NCBI GenBank assembly: GCA_947631275.1
Contig: CANRKR010000024.1
Coordinates: forward strand, 1 to 32,305
DNA: 32,305 nt
Origin: an uncultured Akkermansia sp.
GTDB taxonomy: Bacteria; Verrucomicrobiota; Verrucomicrobiia; Verrucomicrobiales; Akkermansiaceae
Reading direction: 5' to 3'
In this document: positions 14,931 through 23,734 of the stretch, in pieces
Layout: each line of letters starts with the position of its first letter
Position numbering within the stretch: the first letter of the stretch is position 1
The notes under the pieces: model-generated
The model's input: only the letters and a program-made list of their open reading frames with translations
Databases searched by the model: none
Told to the model about the DNA's origin: nothing
Program-made: the position numbers and the translations under genes

Positions 14931-17900
14931 TGATGCAATCATGTGTCGCGCTTCGAGAAGTTTTTCTTCAGGCTTTCTCCTTTGAAGTTGCGGAAAACGA
15001 TTCAAGAAGAGGATGTAGTCACCGTTTCTGGTGAGCATGAGGCGTTGTCCTCGAATTTCCACGAATGAAATACGTTTTTTTGATGCTTCAATTTTAATTT
15101 TTTGTACACTTAACAAATTATTTGCTTCAGCAGGAAGGACTCCGTATCGATCACGCCAATTGCGTTCTATTTCATCGATGTCTGATAAATTATTGGCTTG
15201 GGCGAGCAGGGAATAACACTCCATCCTTTCATGAGTTGAACTCACATAAGAGAAGGGGATATATGCGCCGATGGTATCGCGTTTGTTGTCTTGTGTCGCG
15301 TGCAGGGATTCGCTCAGATATAAAAAATCAGCTTTTACTTGAGAATCAATACGTTGACTAGTTTTTAATCCACGTAAATTTTCAACACTCTGCCGCAAAA
15401 GTTGGCAATAAAGATCAAAGCCGATGGCGGCGATGTGCCCACTTTGCTGGGTGCCGAGTAGATTACCGGCGCCTCGGATTTCCAAGTCGCGCATAGCGAT
15501 CTTGAATCCACTGCCAAGAGCCGTGTACTGCTTGATAGCCGCAACGCGCTTTCGTGCATCTTCGGTGCAGAGTTCTTGCGGTGGAAGGAGGAGGAAGGCG
15601 TAGGCGTGTTGATTGCTGCGGCCGACCCGACCTCGTAGTTGGTACAAATCTGCCAGGCCGAAACGATCGGCTCTGTCGATGATCATAGTGTTGGCATTCG
15701 GGATATCGATTCCGCTTTCGATAATGGATGTGCAAAGTAAAATGTCTGCTTTACCCTGCACGAAATCGCTCATGATCATCTCCAGCTTTTCTTTGTTCAT
15801 GCGTCCATGCGCCGTAGCTATGCGGGCGCCGGGTATCAAACGGTGGAGCATACGAGCCACGGATTCGATGCTTTCGATGCGATTATGCAGGAAGAAGACC
15901 TGACCGCCACGAGATAATTCATTCTCAATAGCCTTTTTTATGATTTCTTCACTGTAAGGGCATACAGTTGTTTTGACCGGGAGGCGAGCCGGCGGTGCGG
16001 TATTGATGGTACTCATATTTCTCGCGCCCATGAGAGCTACGTACAACGTACGGGGAATGGGCGTAGCGGAAAGGGTGAGCATATCCACCATGCGAAACTT
16101 TCGTTTGAACTGCTCTTTGTGAAGAACTCCGAAGCGTTGTTCCTCATCGACGACGACGAGTCCGAGTTGTTTGAATGAAACACTCTTTGAGAGCAGGCGA
16201 TGCGTACCGATTACCACGTCAACATCACCACTGATCAATCCTGCAATAATTTTTTTCGCTTTTCCGGCAGGAGTTAACCGACTCAGAAGTTCAATGTGTA
16301 TAGGGTACTCACTCATGCGTTCGCGGAAGGTACGATAGTGTTGATCTGCCAGTACCGTGGTTGGTGCCAATACCGCTGCCTGACGTCCGCCCGTCACACA
16401 TTTGAACACGGCACGCAGAGCTACTTCTGTCTTCCCAAATCCTACGTCGCCACAGATCAATCGATCCATGGGAGTCGGCGATTCCATGTCCTGTTTTGTG
16501 CAGCGAATGGCCTCCAGCTGATCCGAAGTCTCGCGAAACGGAAAAGAGGCTTCAAATTGCTTCATCCATGCGGTGTCCGGTGGATGCGGTGTGCGCGTGG
16601 TGCTCTCACGTTGGGCCTGCACCTCCAGCAACTGTGCAGCATAATCCGCTATAGCATTTTGAGCAGCGCGACACGCCCTCTGCCAACGCGCATCACCCAA
16701 TTTGTTAAGTTTCGGCTGCTTTCCGCCGAGACCGATGTACTTCGAAATGAGATAGGCTTGTCGAATGGGAATACGCAGGAGAACATTATTCGCATACTCC
16801 AGGTTCAATTCTTCTTCTCCGCTCTCCTCATCCCGCATGATGCCGACAAATTTTGCCAGCCCGTGGGATGCATGAATCACAAGATCGCCGGGTCGAATTT
16901 CCTGCAATGGAACCTGACTTTGCATGGAACGCAGCCGTGCTGCGCGAAGGGAACTGACAGAGTTACGCAGTGTTGTGCTGCGCCGTCCAAAGAGTTCTGT
17001 TGAACTCAATACAACAAGTTTCGCCGAAGGCACGGAAAAACCTCTCGGAAGATCTCCGATGCGGGCCTGTACAGCATTCCAAACTGTATCTTCTCCGCAG
17101 ATTTCCTCAAAGCGTTTTTGTTCGCTCTCGTGCGGAAAGTACATAACAATGCGCTGCTTTTCCTGCCGCCACCGCAAGAGATTCGTGCGCACAAATTGGC
17201 GACGCGCCTCCTGCATCACAAAATCTCCGGTATCGAAAGCTCCCAAAGGTGTCGGGAAAAAACTCAGGGCATCATCGTCAATGTTCCGGCGCAGTTCTGT
17301 CGGGAGCTCTCCATCCACAAAGGGGGGAATTTCGTACACCACCACGTCACCCTCCACGCCGCTTCCCGGAAGAGCGACTACGTGGTGCTCCGGCAGGATA
17401 AGATCACGGAGAAAAATCTGATCTTCCGGCTCACTGAGCAGAAGTTCTGCTGATTCCACCCGCCGGATCGAGAGTTGGGAATCGACGTCGAATTCCCGGA
17501 TACTTTCTATCTCATTGCCGAAGTATTCAATACGCAGAGGATTGCTATTCTGGATCGCAAAGACATCGATGATACCTCCACGCCTGCTCCACTGGTTTCG
17601 AGCCACCACACGATCACTGAGTTCAAAGCCATACTCAGTTAGCAATTCGACCAATTCCTCAGGCGGCAAGTCATCCATTCCCACATGCAGATTAATTCCA
17701 TCCCGTTTTTTATCGGAAAAAAACGGCACTTTCTCCTGCAGACTTTCCGCGCATACGAGGATTATGCGGCTTTTTTCCGGTTTGCCAGAGATGGCATAGA
17801 GAGCTTCCAAGCGCTCAGCTGTGTTGTCGGGATCAGCTACGCTCTGTTCCACCTGCCACTCCTGACGCGGCACAAAGATGCAGGGCAACGGGGTCCACAA

Positions 17901-18062
17901 TTTGATCTCAGCGGCGATGCGTTCCTGCACGGGCTGAGAATCCGCCACCACCCACAACTGCTCGGGGCTTTTTCGACGGCTATCAAGGTGATTCGCAAGG
18001 AGTCCTGTGAGGAAAGCATAGGCCGCAGGACACGTGGAAGGGAAAACGAGCGGTGATTTCAT
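14925..18062 (-). CDS. mfd: Transcription-repair coupling factor Mfd
   Basis: 1045 residues, about 100 shorter than E. coli Mfd. Mfd is a DNA translocase that removes RNA polymerase stalled at lesions and recruits UvrA. The N-terminal UvrB-like region includes W-S-R-R-G-G-I-I-D-V-F near residue 170. The CarD-like RNA-polymerase-interaction domain shows G-D-L-V-I-H-A-S-H-G-L-A near 390. The SF2 motor has G-D-V-G-F-G-K-T (~536-543), D-E-E-Q-R-F-G (~636) and S-A-T-P-I-P-R-T, then the RecG-like helical motif R-G-R-V-G-R-S. The C-terminal TRCF domain contains D-R-Y-G. It has its own promoter and ends 6 bases inside the ribD 3' end. Confidence 0.96.
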   Translation of the reverse strand: MKSPLVFPSTCPAAYAFLTGLLANHLDSRRKSPEQLWVVADSQPVQERIAAEIKLWTPLPCIFVPRQEWQVEQSVADPDNTAERLEALYAISGKPEKSRIILVCAESLQEKVPFFSDKKRDGINLHVGMDDLPPEELVELLTEYGFELSDRVVARNQWSRRGGIIDVFAIQNSNPLRIEYFGNEIESIREFDVDSQLSIRRVESAELLLSEPEDQIFLRDLILPEHHVVALPGSGVEGDVVVYEIPPFVDGELPTELRRNIDDDALSFFPTPLGAFDTGDFVMQEARRQFVRTNLLRWRQEKQRIVMYFPHESEQKRFEEICGEDTVWNAVQARIGDLPRGFSVPSAKLVVLSSTELFGRRSTTLRNSVSSLRAARLRSMQSQVPLQEIRPGDLVIHASHGLAKFVGIMRDEESGEEELNLEYANNVLLRIPIRQAYLISKYIGLGGKQPKLNKLGDARWQRACRAAQNAIADYAAQLLEVQAQRESTTRTPHPPDTAWMKQFEASFPFRETSDQLEAIRCTKQDMESPTPMDRLICGDVGFGKTEVALRAVFKCVTGGRQAAVLAPTTVLADQHYRTFRERMSEYPIHIELLSRLTPAGKAKKIIAGLISGDVDVVIGTHRLLSKSVSFKQLGLVVVDEEQRFGVLHKEQFKRKFRMVDMLTLSATPIPRTLYVALMGARNMSTINTAPPARLPVKTTVCPYSEEIIKKAIENELSRGGQVFFLHNRIESIESVARMLHRLIPGARIATAHGRMNKEKLEMIMSDFVQGKADILLCTSIIESGIDIPNANTMIIDRADRFGLADLYQLRGRVGRSNQHAYAFLLLPPQELCTEDARKRVAAIKQYTALGSGFKIAMRDLEIRGAGNLLGTQQSGHIAAIGFDLYCQLLRQSVENLRGLKTSQRIDSQVKADFLYLSESLHATQDNKRDTIGAYIPFSYVSSTHERMECYSLLAQANNLSDIDEIERNWRDRYGVLPAEANNLLSVQKIKIEASKKRISFVEIRGQRLMLTRNGDYILFLNRFPQLQRRKPEEKLLEARHMIASL

Positions 18063-18152
18063 CGTCCCCGCTGCGCAAAACTTCGCGAGCTCCCGCGCAA
18101 ATGCGGGGGAGTGTGCTACGATTTCTGTGAGCGCCCTGGCGATGGCTCGTTG

Positions 18153-18181
18153 AGTCTATCAAGTCCGCAATGTCTTGTCAA
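18153..18181 (-). promoter_or_regulatory. Promoter of mfd
   Basis: On the minus strand TTGACA (18181-18176), a 17-base spacer and TAGACT (18158-18153). The predicted leader before ATG 18062 is about 84 bases. Confidence 0.65.
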
Positions 18182-18280
18182 TGATTGCTGATAAATCTGC
18201 GATAACAAGTATCCGACCACGCCGAGGCATGTGAAGTTTTAACCTTGTTCGATTATCCATTTCACAATCTACAATTTGTA

Positions 18281-18309
18281 TTGCCAAAATGAGCAGAGCG
18301 GTGTAGAAT
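18281..18309 (+). promoter_or_regulatory. Promoter of hppA
   Basis: TTGCCA (18281-18286), a 17-base spacer and TAGAAT (18304-18309). The leader of about 40 bases contains an imperfect stem-loop (18314-18338, CGCTT/AAGCG ends) and an AGAGAAG ribosome-binding sequence a few bases before ATG 18356. I see nothing specific in the ~100 bases between this and the mfd promoter. Confidence 0.65.
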
Positions 18310-18355
18310 ACGCCGCTTTCCTCGAGAGGGGAGAAGCGAGAAACAAGAGAAGATT

Positions 18356-20596
18356 ATGAATCCCGAGATTTTATTTTGGATTGTGCCGACCGCTTCGGTG
18401 GTCGCTCTGTTGTTTGCGGCTGTGTTTTTCTTCAACATGAAGAAAGCGCCGGAAGGGACAGACAGAATGAGGGAGATAGCCGGTTATGTGCGCGAAGGCG
18501 CTATGGCGTACCTGAAGCAGCAGTACAAGATTGTCGCATTGTTTTTCGTGATTATCGCCGTGATATTCGGGGTGATGGCGTATTTTGGGTTGCAGAACAA
18601 TATTGTGCCGGTGGCTTTCCTGACGGGCGGGATTTTTTCCGGGCTTGCGGGGTTTATCGGCATGAAGACGGCAACCTATGCTTCCGGACGAGTGGCAGAG
18701 GCCTGCCGCGATGAGCAGGATGGCTTGAACCGCGGGTTAAAGTTGGCTTTTCGGTCGGGTGCGGTGCTTGGGCTTACGGTCGTGGGGTTCGGTCTGCTGG
18801 ACATTTCCGCATGGTACCTGATCCTGGACAACACGGGATTGGTGCAAGGGGAAGGAATCAATAAGCTGGTGGAGATCACCACGATTATGCTGACCTTCGG
18901 CATGGGGGCATCGCTGCAGGCACTCTTCGCTCGTGTGGGCGGCGGCATTTACACGAAGGCGGCGGATGTGGGAGCTGACCTCGTGGGCAAGACGGAATTC
19001 CATTTCAACGAGGATGATCCCCGCAACCCCGCTACTATTGCTGACAACGTGGGCGACAACGTGGGCGATGTGGCAGGAATGGGGGCGGACCTTTATGAGT
19101 CTTACGCCGGATCCATTCTGGCCTCTGCGGCTCTGGGGGCGGCTGCTGTGGCAGCTGCCAGGGGCACGTATGAGCAGGGGTTGCAGATGGTGATGGCTCC
19201 GATGATTATCGGGGCTGTTGGGGCGATTCTCTCGGTGCTGGGCATCTTTATCGTGCGCACGAAGCAGGGAGCCACGCAGAGCCAGCTGATGGCGGCATTG
19301 AACCGAGGCATCAATTTTTCCGGCATCCTCATTGCACTGGCGTCGGCTGGAGTGCTCTACCTGTTGGGGATTGAGAATTGGCTTGGTCTCTGGGGTTCCA
19401 TTGTGATCGGTCTCCTGGTAGGCATTCTCATCGGCAAGGTGACGGAGTACTACACGTCCTTTGAATTTAAACCGGTGAAGTTTATCGCCGAGAATGCCAC
19501 GACAGGGCCCGCCACTGTCATCATCTCCGGCATTGGCGTGGGGATGATTTCCACCTGCTGGCCGGTGATCTTTATCGTGGCAGGCACCATAGGCGCTTAT
19601 CTCTGCGCTGCCGGTGATCTTGCCTTTTCTTCTCAGAATCTGAGCATGGGGCTTTATGGTATCGGCATCGCCGCTGTGGGGATGCTTTCCACCCTTGGGC
19701 TCACCCTTGCGACGGATGCTTACGGACCCATCTCCGACAATGCCGGCGGCAATGCCGAGATGAGCGGGCTGGGTGAATCCGTCCGTTCCCGCACGGACGC
19801 ACTTGATGCTTTAGGCAACACGACAGCCGCCACCGGCAAGGGATTTGCCATCGGATCAGCTGCCCTTACGGCTCTTGCTCTTCTCGCTTCTTACATCGAG
19901 GAGTTGAAGATTGCTGCCGGTCGTCTCGGAGATGCGGATATCACACTGAGCGCATTCAGCGGAGCCATCGGCAAAGGTTATGAGGTGGCATCCTGGGGCA
20001 TCGCAGAATTCATGAGCAAGTTTGAGGTGACGCTGATGAATCCGAAGGTACTGCTCGGAATTTTCATCGGCGCCATGCTATCTTTCCTCTTCTGCGGACT
20101 TACGATGAATGCTGTTGGCCGCGCTGCCAAGAGCATGGTGGAGGAAGTGCGCAGCCAGCTCTCTGATCAGGATGTGCTGGAGGGACGCAAAAAGGCGGAC
20201 TACGCGCGCTGCGTGGGGATCTCTACACAGGGGGCTCAGCGTGAGATGATCATTCCTTCTTTGATCGCCGTGGTGGTTCCCATCCTCACCGGCTTGGTGA
20301 TGGGTGTGGCAGGTGTGTTCGGTCTGCTGGCCGGAGGGCTTGCAGGTGGTTTTGTGCTGGCGGTATTCATGGCGAACTCGGGTGGCGCGTGGGACAACGC
20401 CAAGAAGTTCATTGAGACCGGTCATGCCGAGTTTTGCGGGAAGCATACGCCGATTCACGATGCCTCCGTTGTGGGCGACACAGTGGGCGATCCTTTCAAA
20501 GACACTTCCGGTCCCTCGCTGAATATCCTCATCAAGCTCATGAGCATGGTGAGCATCGTCACTGCCGGGTTAAACATTGCCTTCTCTCTGCTGTAA
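18356..20596 (+). CDS. hppA: K+-dependent membrane-bound pyrophosphatase, possibly Na+,H+-pumping
   Basis: 746 residues, about 16 membrane segments. It couples pyrophosphate hydrolysis to ion export across the inner membrane. Signature motifs are [11 protein letters not shown] and [17 protein letters not shown], a [12 protein letters not shown] block, and a final [13 protein letters not shown]. The segment [10 protein letters not shown] has Ala and Gly at the positions that mark K+-dependent enzymes. Thr90 and Phe94, an Asp at 149 and a Met at 178 resemble the four residues (Thr90, Phe94, Asp146, Met176 in Bacteroides numbering, from memory) reported for dual Na+,H+-pumping enzymes. Monocistronic, with its own promoter. 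Confidence 0.96.
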   Translation: MNPEILFWIVPTASVVALLFAAVFFFNMKKAPEGTDRMREIAGYVREGAMAYLKQQYKIVALFFVIIAVIFGVMAYFGLQNNIVPVAFLTGGIFSGLAGFIGMKTATYASGRVAEACRDEQDGLNRGLKLAFRSGAVLGLTVVGFGLLDISAWYLILDNTGLVQGEGINKLVEITTIMLTFGMGASLQALFARVGGGIYTKAADVGADLVGKTEFHFNEDDPRNPATIADNVGDNVGDVAGMGADLYESYAGSILASAALGAAAVAAARGTYEQGLQMVMAPMIIGAVGAILSVLGIFIVRTKQGATQSQLMAALNRGINFSGILIALASAGVLYLLGIENWLGLWGSIVIGLLVGILIGKVTEYYTSFEFKPVKFIAENATTGPATVIISGIGVGMISTCWPVIFIVAGTIGAYLCAAGDLAFSSQNLSMGLYGIGIAAVGMLSTLGLTLATDAYGPISDNAGGNAEMSGLGESVRSRTDALDALGNTTAATGKGFAIGSAALTALALLASYIEELKIAAGRLGDADITLSAFSGAIGKGYEVASWGIAEFMSKFEVTLMNPKVLLGIFIGAMLSFLFCGLTMNAVGRAAKSMVEEVRSQLSDQDVLEGRKKADYARCVGISTQGAQREMIIPSLIAVVVPILTGLVMGVAGVFGLLAGGLAGGFVLAVFMANSGGAWDNAKKFIETGHAEFCGKHTPIHDASVVGDTVGDPFKDTSGPSLNILIKLMSMVSIVTAGLNIAFSLL

Positions 20597-20620
20597 ATCC
20601 GGGATACGAGATTTTCTACG

Positions 20621-20650
20621 CGGCTCTGTTGCTTTTCGGCGGCAGAGCCG
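20621..20650. terminator. Hairpin between convergent hppA and recG
   Basis: CGGCTCTG (20621-20628) and CAGAGCCG (20643-20650) form a perfect 8-bp stem between two converging genes. The T-run expected of an intrinsic terminator is missing on both strands, so it may be a weak bidirectional terminator. Confidence 0.45.
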
Positions 20651-20673
20651 CTTCGTTCACAGACTGAGCACCG

Positions 20674-22833
20674 TCAGCCGATGGAGCGGGTGGCAGTGGA
20701 AGGGAGATTGCAAATGAGGCTGCGCAGGCCGGTGTGTTCCGGTCTTGAGAGCGCGGGATCCTGCTCAAGAATGTCCGCCGCCAATTTGTTGGCACGGTGG
20801 ATGAGACGGGTGTCACTGATCCACTCCGGGAAGCGGACGTCGCCGAGACCGCTCTGAGCTGTGCCAAGCACTTCTCCCGGACCGCGCAATCGAAAATCTT
20901 CCTCCGCAATTTCAAATCCATTATCAGTGCGGCAAAGGATGTTGAGTTTTTCGCGGGCGGGGTCATCCGGCTTTGCTTCGGAAAGGAGGATGCAGTAACT
21001 CCTGTGGGAACCGCGACCGATGCGTCCGCGCAACTGGTGTAACTGAGATAGTCCGAAGGAATCCGCATTGTTGATGATCATGACCGTGGCATTTGCCACG
21101 TCCACTCCGACCTCAACGACGGTGGTACAGACGAGAATCTGCGTATTTCCCGCGGCGAATTCAGCCATGACTCTTTCTTTTTCTTCCGGGCCTATCTTGC
21201 CGTGCAGCAGATCTATGGAGCAATCCGGCAGTATTTCGCGCCAGCGGATGAGTTCCTGCGAGGCCGCTGCTCGTTCGGAGGAGTCACTTTGTTCAATGAG
21301 CGGGGAAACGACATAGATTTGCCGGCCGGAAGCTATTTCTGTGCGCAGGAAGGAGATGATGCGCTTCATGTGCTTCGGATTCCGTACGGCCGTTACGACT
21401 TGTCCACGACCGGGGGGCAACTCGTCGATGATGGAGACGTCGAGATCGCCGTAAAGAGTGAGCGTGAGTGTGCGCGGGATGGGGGTGGCTGTCATGACGA
21501 GCACGTCCGGGTTAGAGCCGGAGCGGATAAAGCGTTCTCGTTGAGCCACGCCGAACTTGTGTTGTTCATCTATGACGGCGAGCCCGAGGTTCTGAGGTCG
21601 GTTTTTTTCGTAAAGTAAAGTATGGGTACCGACGATGATACGGGGGGACGAATCTGCTGCAATGCGTGAATCCAGCATGGAGAGGTGAGAGTCATCCGCC
21701 TTGTCGGAAGTGCGCAGGGAGAGGCGCACATCCGTATGCGCGAGGAGGCGCAGGAAATTTCGATAATGCTGCTCAGCGAGAATCTGGGTGGGAGCCAGCA
21801 GGGCGGCAGTCATGCCACTCTCCACGCACAGGAGCATAGCACAGAGCGCCACGAGAGTTTTACCGCTGCCGACATCCCCCTGCAACAGACGGTTCATAGG
21901 GATGGGACGGACCATATCCTTCCGGATTTCGGCAATGCAGCGCTGCTGGGCAGAGGTAAGTTGAAAAGGGAGGGAAGCGAACAATTCCTTGCAGTAGTAA
22001 TCCGTCGTGGCGGTGATTCGCCCCGGAGTTGTGAGAGACTGTCGGCGGCACCAGGCAACGACAAATTGCCGCGAGAAACACTCAGAGAGAGCCAAACGCA
22101 AACGAGCCTTGCGAGCTGTAGCTTCGTCCGCCGGGAAGTGCAAATCGCACAAAGCGTCAGGCATGGGATATGAGGGAGCCGAATCGTAGACTTCCCAGGC
22201 AGCATGGCGATCCAGAAAAGAGAGCAAGTGGTACACGAGACCGCGGAGCGAACGGGCGGAGATGCCCGGTACAGTTCTGTAGATGGGAACGATGCGACCA
22301 GTGTGGATAAATTGCGGGGCAGGCAGAGAACCGGGTGGATTTGGATCACCGAGTGCAGCGGCAGCCAGTCGAAGTCCGGATTGCTCGTGGTCATCCAGGA
22401 TTTCGAAGTCCGGATTGCAGATAACCCACTTGCCGGAAACCGTACGCAATTTGCCGTACACCGAGAGGTGCATGCCCACGGCGAGGAGTTTGGCCACGTA
22501 GGGCATATTGAACCACCGCAGCAGTACGCGCGGTCCCTGTGGGGCGCCGTCTTCTCCGGCGCTCAACTCATAGTATCGTTTGTAAGAAAAGTGCCATCCG
22601 GCGGAATAGACGCGCAGTTGCAGGCAAACGTTCTCGCCGTTGGCCAGGGAAGCGAGAGGAGGGGAAACACGGCGGTCTTCGTAACGACGAGGAGCAAGGC
22701 GCAGTACATCGCCCACGGTACAGATAGAAGCAGCATGGAGCGCCTTGAGATCGCGCTGGGAGACGAAAGGAAGAGTATCCAGCGCAGTATCCGGGAGCAG
22801 GGGTGGATAATCAGCGGTTTGGAATGCCTCCAT
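20674..22833 (-). CDS. recG: ATP-dependent DNA helicase RecG
   Basis: 719 residues, the normal size. RecG remodels stalled replication forks and branch-migrates Holliday junctions. The N-terminal wedge/OB domain contains P-R-R-Y-E-D-R-R near residue 50. The SF2 motor shows Q-G-D-V-G-S-G-K-T (~318-326), a L-A-P-T-Q-I-L-A-E-Q-H segment, D-E-Q-H-K-F-G (~420), M-T-A-T-P-I-P-R-T, and the motif VI region Q-L-R-G-R-I-G-R-G. The ATG at 22833 lies 23 bases inside the end of the upstream amidase gene, so the two are cotranscribed and probably translationally coupled. Confidence 0.96.
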   Translation of the reverse strand: MEAFQTADYPPLLPDTALDTLPFVSQRDLKALHAASICTVGDVLRLAPRRYEDRRVSPPLASLANGENVCLQLRVYSAGWHFSYKRYYELSAGEDGAPQGPRVLLRWFNMPYVAKLLAVGMHLSVYGKLRTVSGKWVICNPDFEILDDHEQSGLRLAAAALGDPNPPGSLPAPQFIHTGRIVPIYRTVPGISARSLRGLVYHLLSFLDRHAAWEVYDSAPSYPMPDALCDLHFPADEATARKARLRLALSECFSRQFVVAWCRRQSLTTPGRITATTDYYCKELFASLPFQLTSAQQRCIAEIRKDMVRPIPMNRLLQGDVGSGKTLVALCAMLLCVESGMTAALLAPTQILAEQHYRNFLRLLAHTDVRLSLRTSDKADDSHLSMLDSRIAADSSPRIIVGTHTLLYEKNRPQNLGLAVIDEQHKFGVAQRERFIRSGSNPDVLVMTATPIPRTLTLTLYGDLDVSIIDELPPGRGQVVTAVRNPKHMKRIISFLRTEIASGRQIYVVSPLIEQSDSSERAAASQELIRWREILPDCSIDLLHGKIGPEEKERVMAEFAAGNTQILVCTTVVEVGVDVANATVMIINNADSFGLSQLHQLRGRIGRGSHRSYCILLSEAKPDDPAREKLNILCRTDNGFEIAEEDFRLRGPGEVLGTAQSGLGDVRFPEWISDTRLIHRANKLAADILEQDPALSRPEHTGLRSLICNLPSTATRSIG

Positions 22834-23500
22834 TGATGCAACGGTAGTAGTAATCCACGCGCGAAAGGAACCAGCCCCACTTCGGACCGGGACGTCCGTT
22901 GGTGAGCAGCGGTGTGGGGCAATTTTTTCCTGTCCAGTGATAATGCGGCACCACGTGGCGCAAGTTGATGTTGTAGCGTTTCATCAGGACTGCCGTGAGC
23001 TTTGCGGCTCTGTCCCAGGTGCGGAAGTGATTGTGTCCGCGGTTTTCACACTCGCACATCTCAATGCCGAGTGAATGGTGGTTTCCCGCTGCGTTTCCGG
23101 CATGCCATCCACTTTCGTTGAGGGGCAGGTTCTGGACGACCATGTATTGATCTACCGTGAAATGCCAGCTGCGGTTGGAAAAAGCCCCGCGGCACAGGGC
23201 CCGCGAATGCTGCATAGCCGTTGCTGTAGGCGAGTGATTTGCCGTGCTGTGAATCGTCAGGAAGGTTGGGCGTATCCGTTTGGCCGCTCTCCTCTGCCGG
23301 GAGCGCGACGGCACCATGCGAATCTTAATATTGGCCTCTTTCGCTAACCGCGCCATACTCCGTGGAACTATCGGACTCGTAGATGGTTGAAACTTAAACA
23401 GTCGCGGGGCACGCGGAAGACCACCTACCTGTTGTTGACATCCTCCGGCCAGCAAAAACAGAAAACAGCCTGCCGCCACAAAAAGACAGCTCCTCAACAT
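22811..23500 (-). CDS. Lipoprotein N-acetylmuramoyl-L-alanine amidase (Amidase_2)
   Basis: About 229 residues from ATG 23500. This start gives an ideal lipoprotein signal, M-L-R-S-C then a hydrophobic core and L-L-A-G-G-C with Cys21. ATG 23509 has AAGGAG upstream and is an alternative. The catalytic domain (about 75-229) matches Amidase_2/PGRP enzymes: F-L-T-I-H-S-T (zinc ligand His84), W-H-F-T-V-D, G-W-H-A-G-N, S-L-G-I-E-M, and V-P-H-Y-H-W-T-G-K-N-C-P, whose histidine and cysteine complete the zinc site. It should cleave the MurNAc-L-Ala bond of peptidoglycan from the periplasmic face. First gene of an operon with recG. Confidence 0.88.
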   Translation of the reverse strand: MLRSCLFVAAGCFLFLLAGGCQQQVGGLPRAPRLFKFQPSTSPIVPRSMARLAKEANIKIRMVPSRSRQRRAAKRIRPTFLTIHSTANHSPTATAMQHSRALCRGAFSNRSWHFTVDQYMVVQNLPLNESGWHAGNAAGNHHSLGIEMCECENRGHNHFRTWDRAAKLTAVLMKRYNINLRHVVPHYHWTGKNCPTPLLTNGRPGPKWGWFLSRVDYYYRCINGGIPNR

Positions 23501-23507
23501 GGACGGC

Positions 23508-23536
23508 ATTGTGTCACAGACTCCTTTTTTTTGCAA
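23508..23536 (-). promoter_or_regulatory. Candidate promoter of the amidase-recG operon
   Basis: On the minus strand TTGCAA (23536-23531), a 17-base spacer and CACAAT (23513-23508). The -10 ends seven bases before ATG 23500. An AAGGAG at 23526-23521 lies in the spacer and would instead serve ATG 23509 from a more distant promoter; the two readings compete. Confidence 0.4.
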
Positions 23537-23596
23537 GGATTTCTTCATCTTTTTGATTTTGCTGTGCACATTGTTTCTAAACATAGAAGAAAAGGC

Positions 23597-23625
23597 TTGA
23601 CCTACCGGGAATTTCGGCTTACACT
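23597..23625 (+). promoter_or_regulatory. Promoter of the nusA-infB-rbfA operon
   Basis: TTGACC (23597-23602), a 17-base spacer and TACACT (23620-23625). A perfect 6-bp inverted repeat ACTTGC/GCAAGT (23623-23628 and 23634-23639) straddles the predicted +1 near 23632 and could be an operator. The leader to ATG 23735 is about 103 bases. Confidence 0.65.
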
Positions 23626-23661
23626 TGCCCCGCGCAAGTTCCGGTCTGTTTCAGGATTGGG

Positions 23662-23687
23662 GCGGGTCGGGGACCCGCTCCTTTTTT
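23662..23687 (+). terminator. Intrinsic terminator in the nusA leader
   Basis: GCGGGTC (23662-23668) and GACCCGC (23672-23678) form a perfect GC-rich 7-bp stem with a GGG loop, followed by TCC and six T residues (23682-23687). It lies ~30 bases after the predicted transcription start and ~48 before ATG 23735, so it would terminate the operon's own transcript unless bypassed. An attenuator fits, since NusA itself modulates hairpin termination. Confidence 0.75.
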
Positions 23688-23734
23688 ATCGTCACCGGGA
23701 TGATGCGCAACGCGACTCCTCTCAAAAATCTGCC

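Noticed and set aside
23626..23690. tRNA gene in the GC-rich nusA leader (as metY in E. coli)
   Set aside because: No cloverleaf, T-loop GTTC-type segment in the right place, or acceptor stem can be formed.
23387..23734. N-terminal extension of NusA by 116 residues
   Set aside because: The extension crosses a strong promoter and an intrinsic terminator and overlaps the divergent amidase gene; the conserved NusA start is the ATG at 23735.
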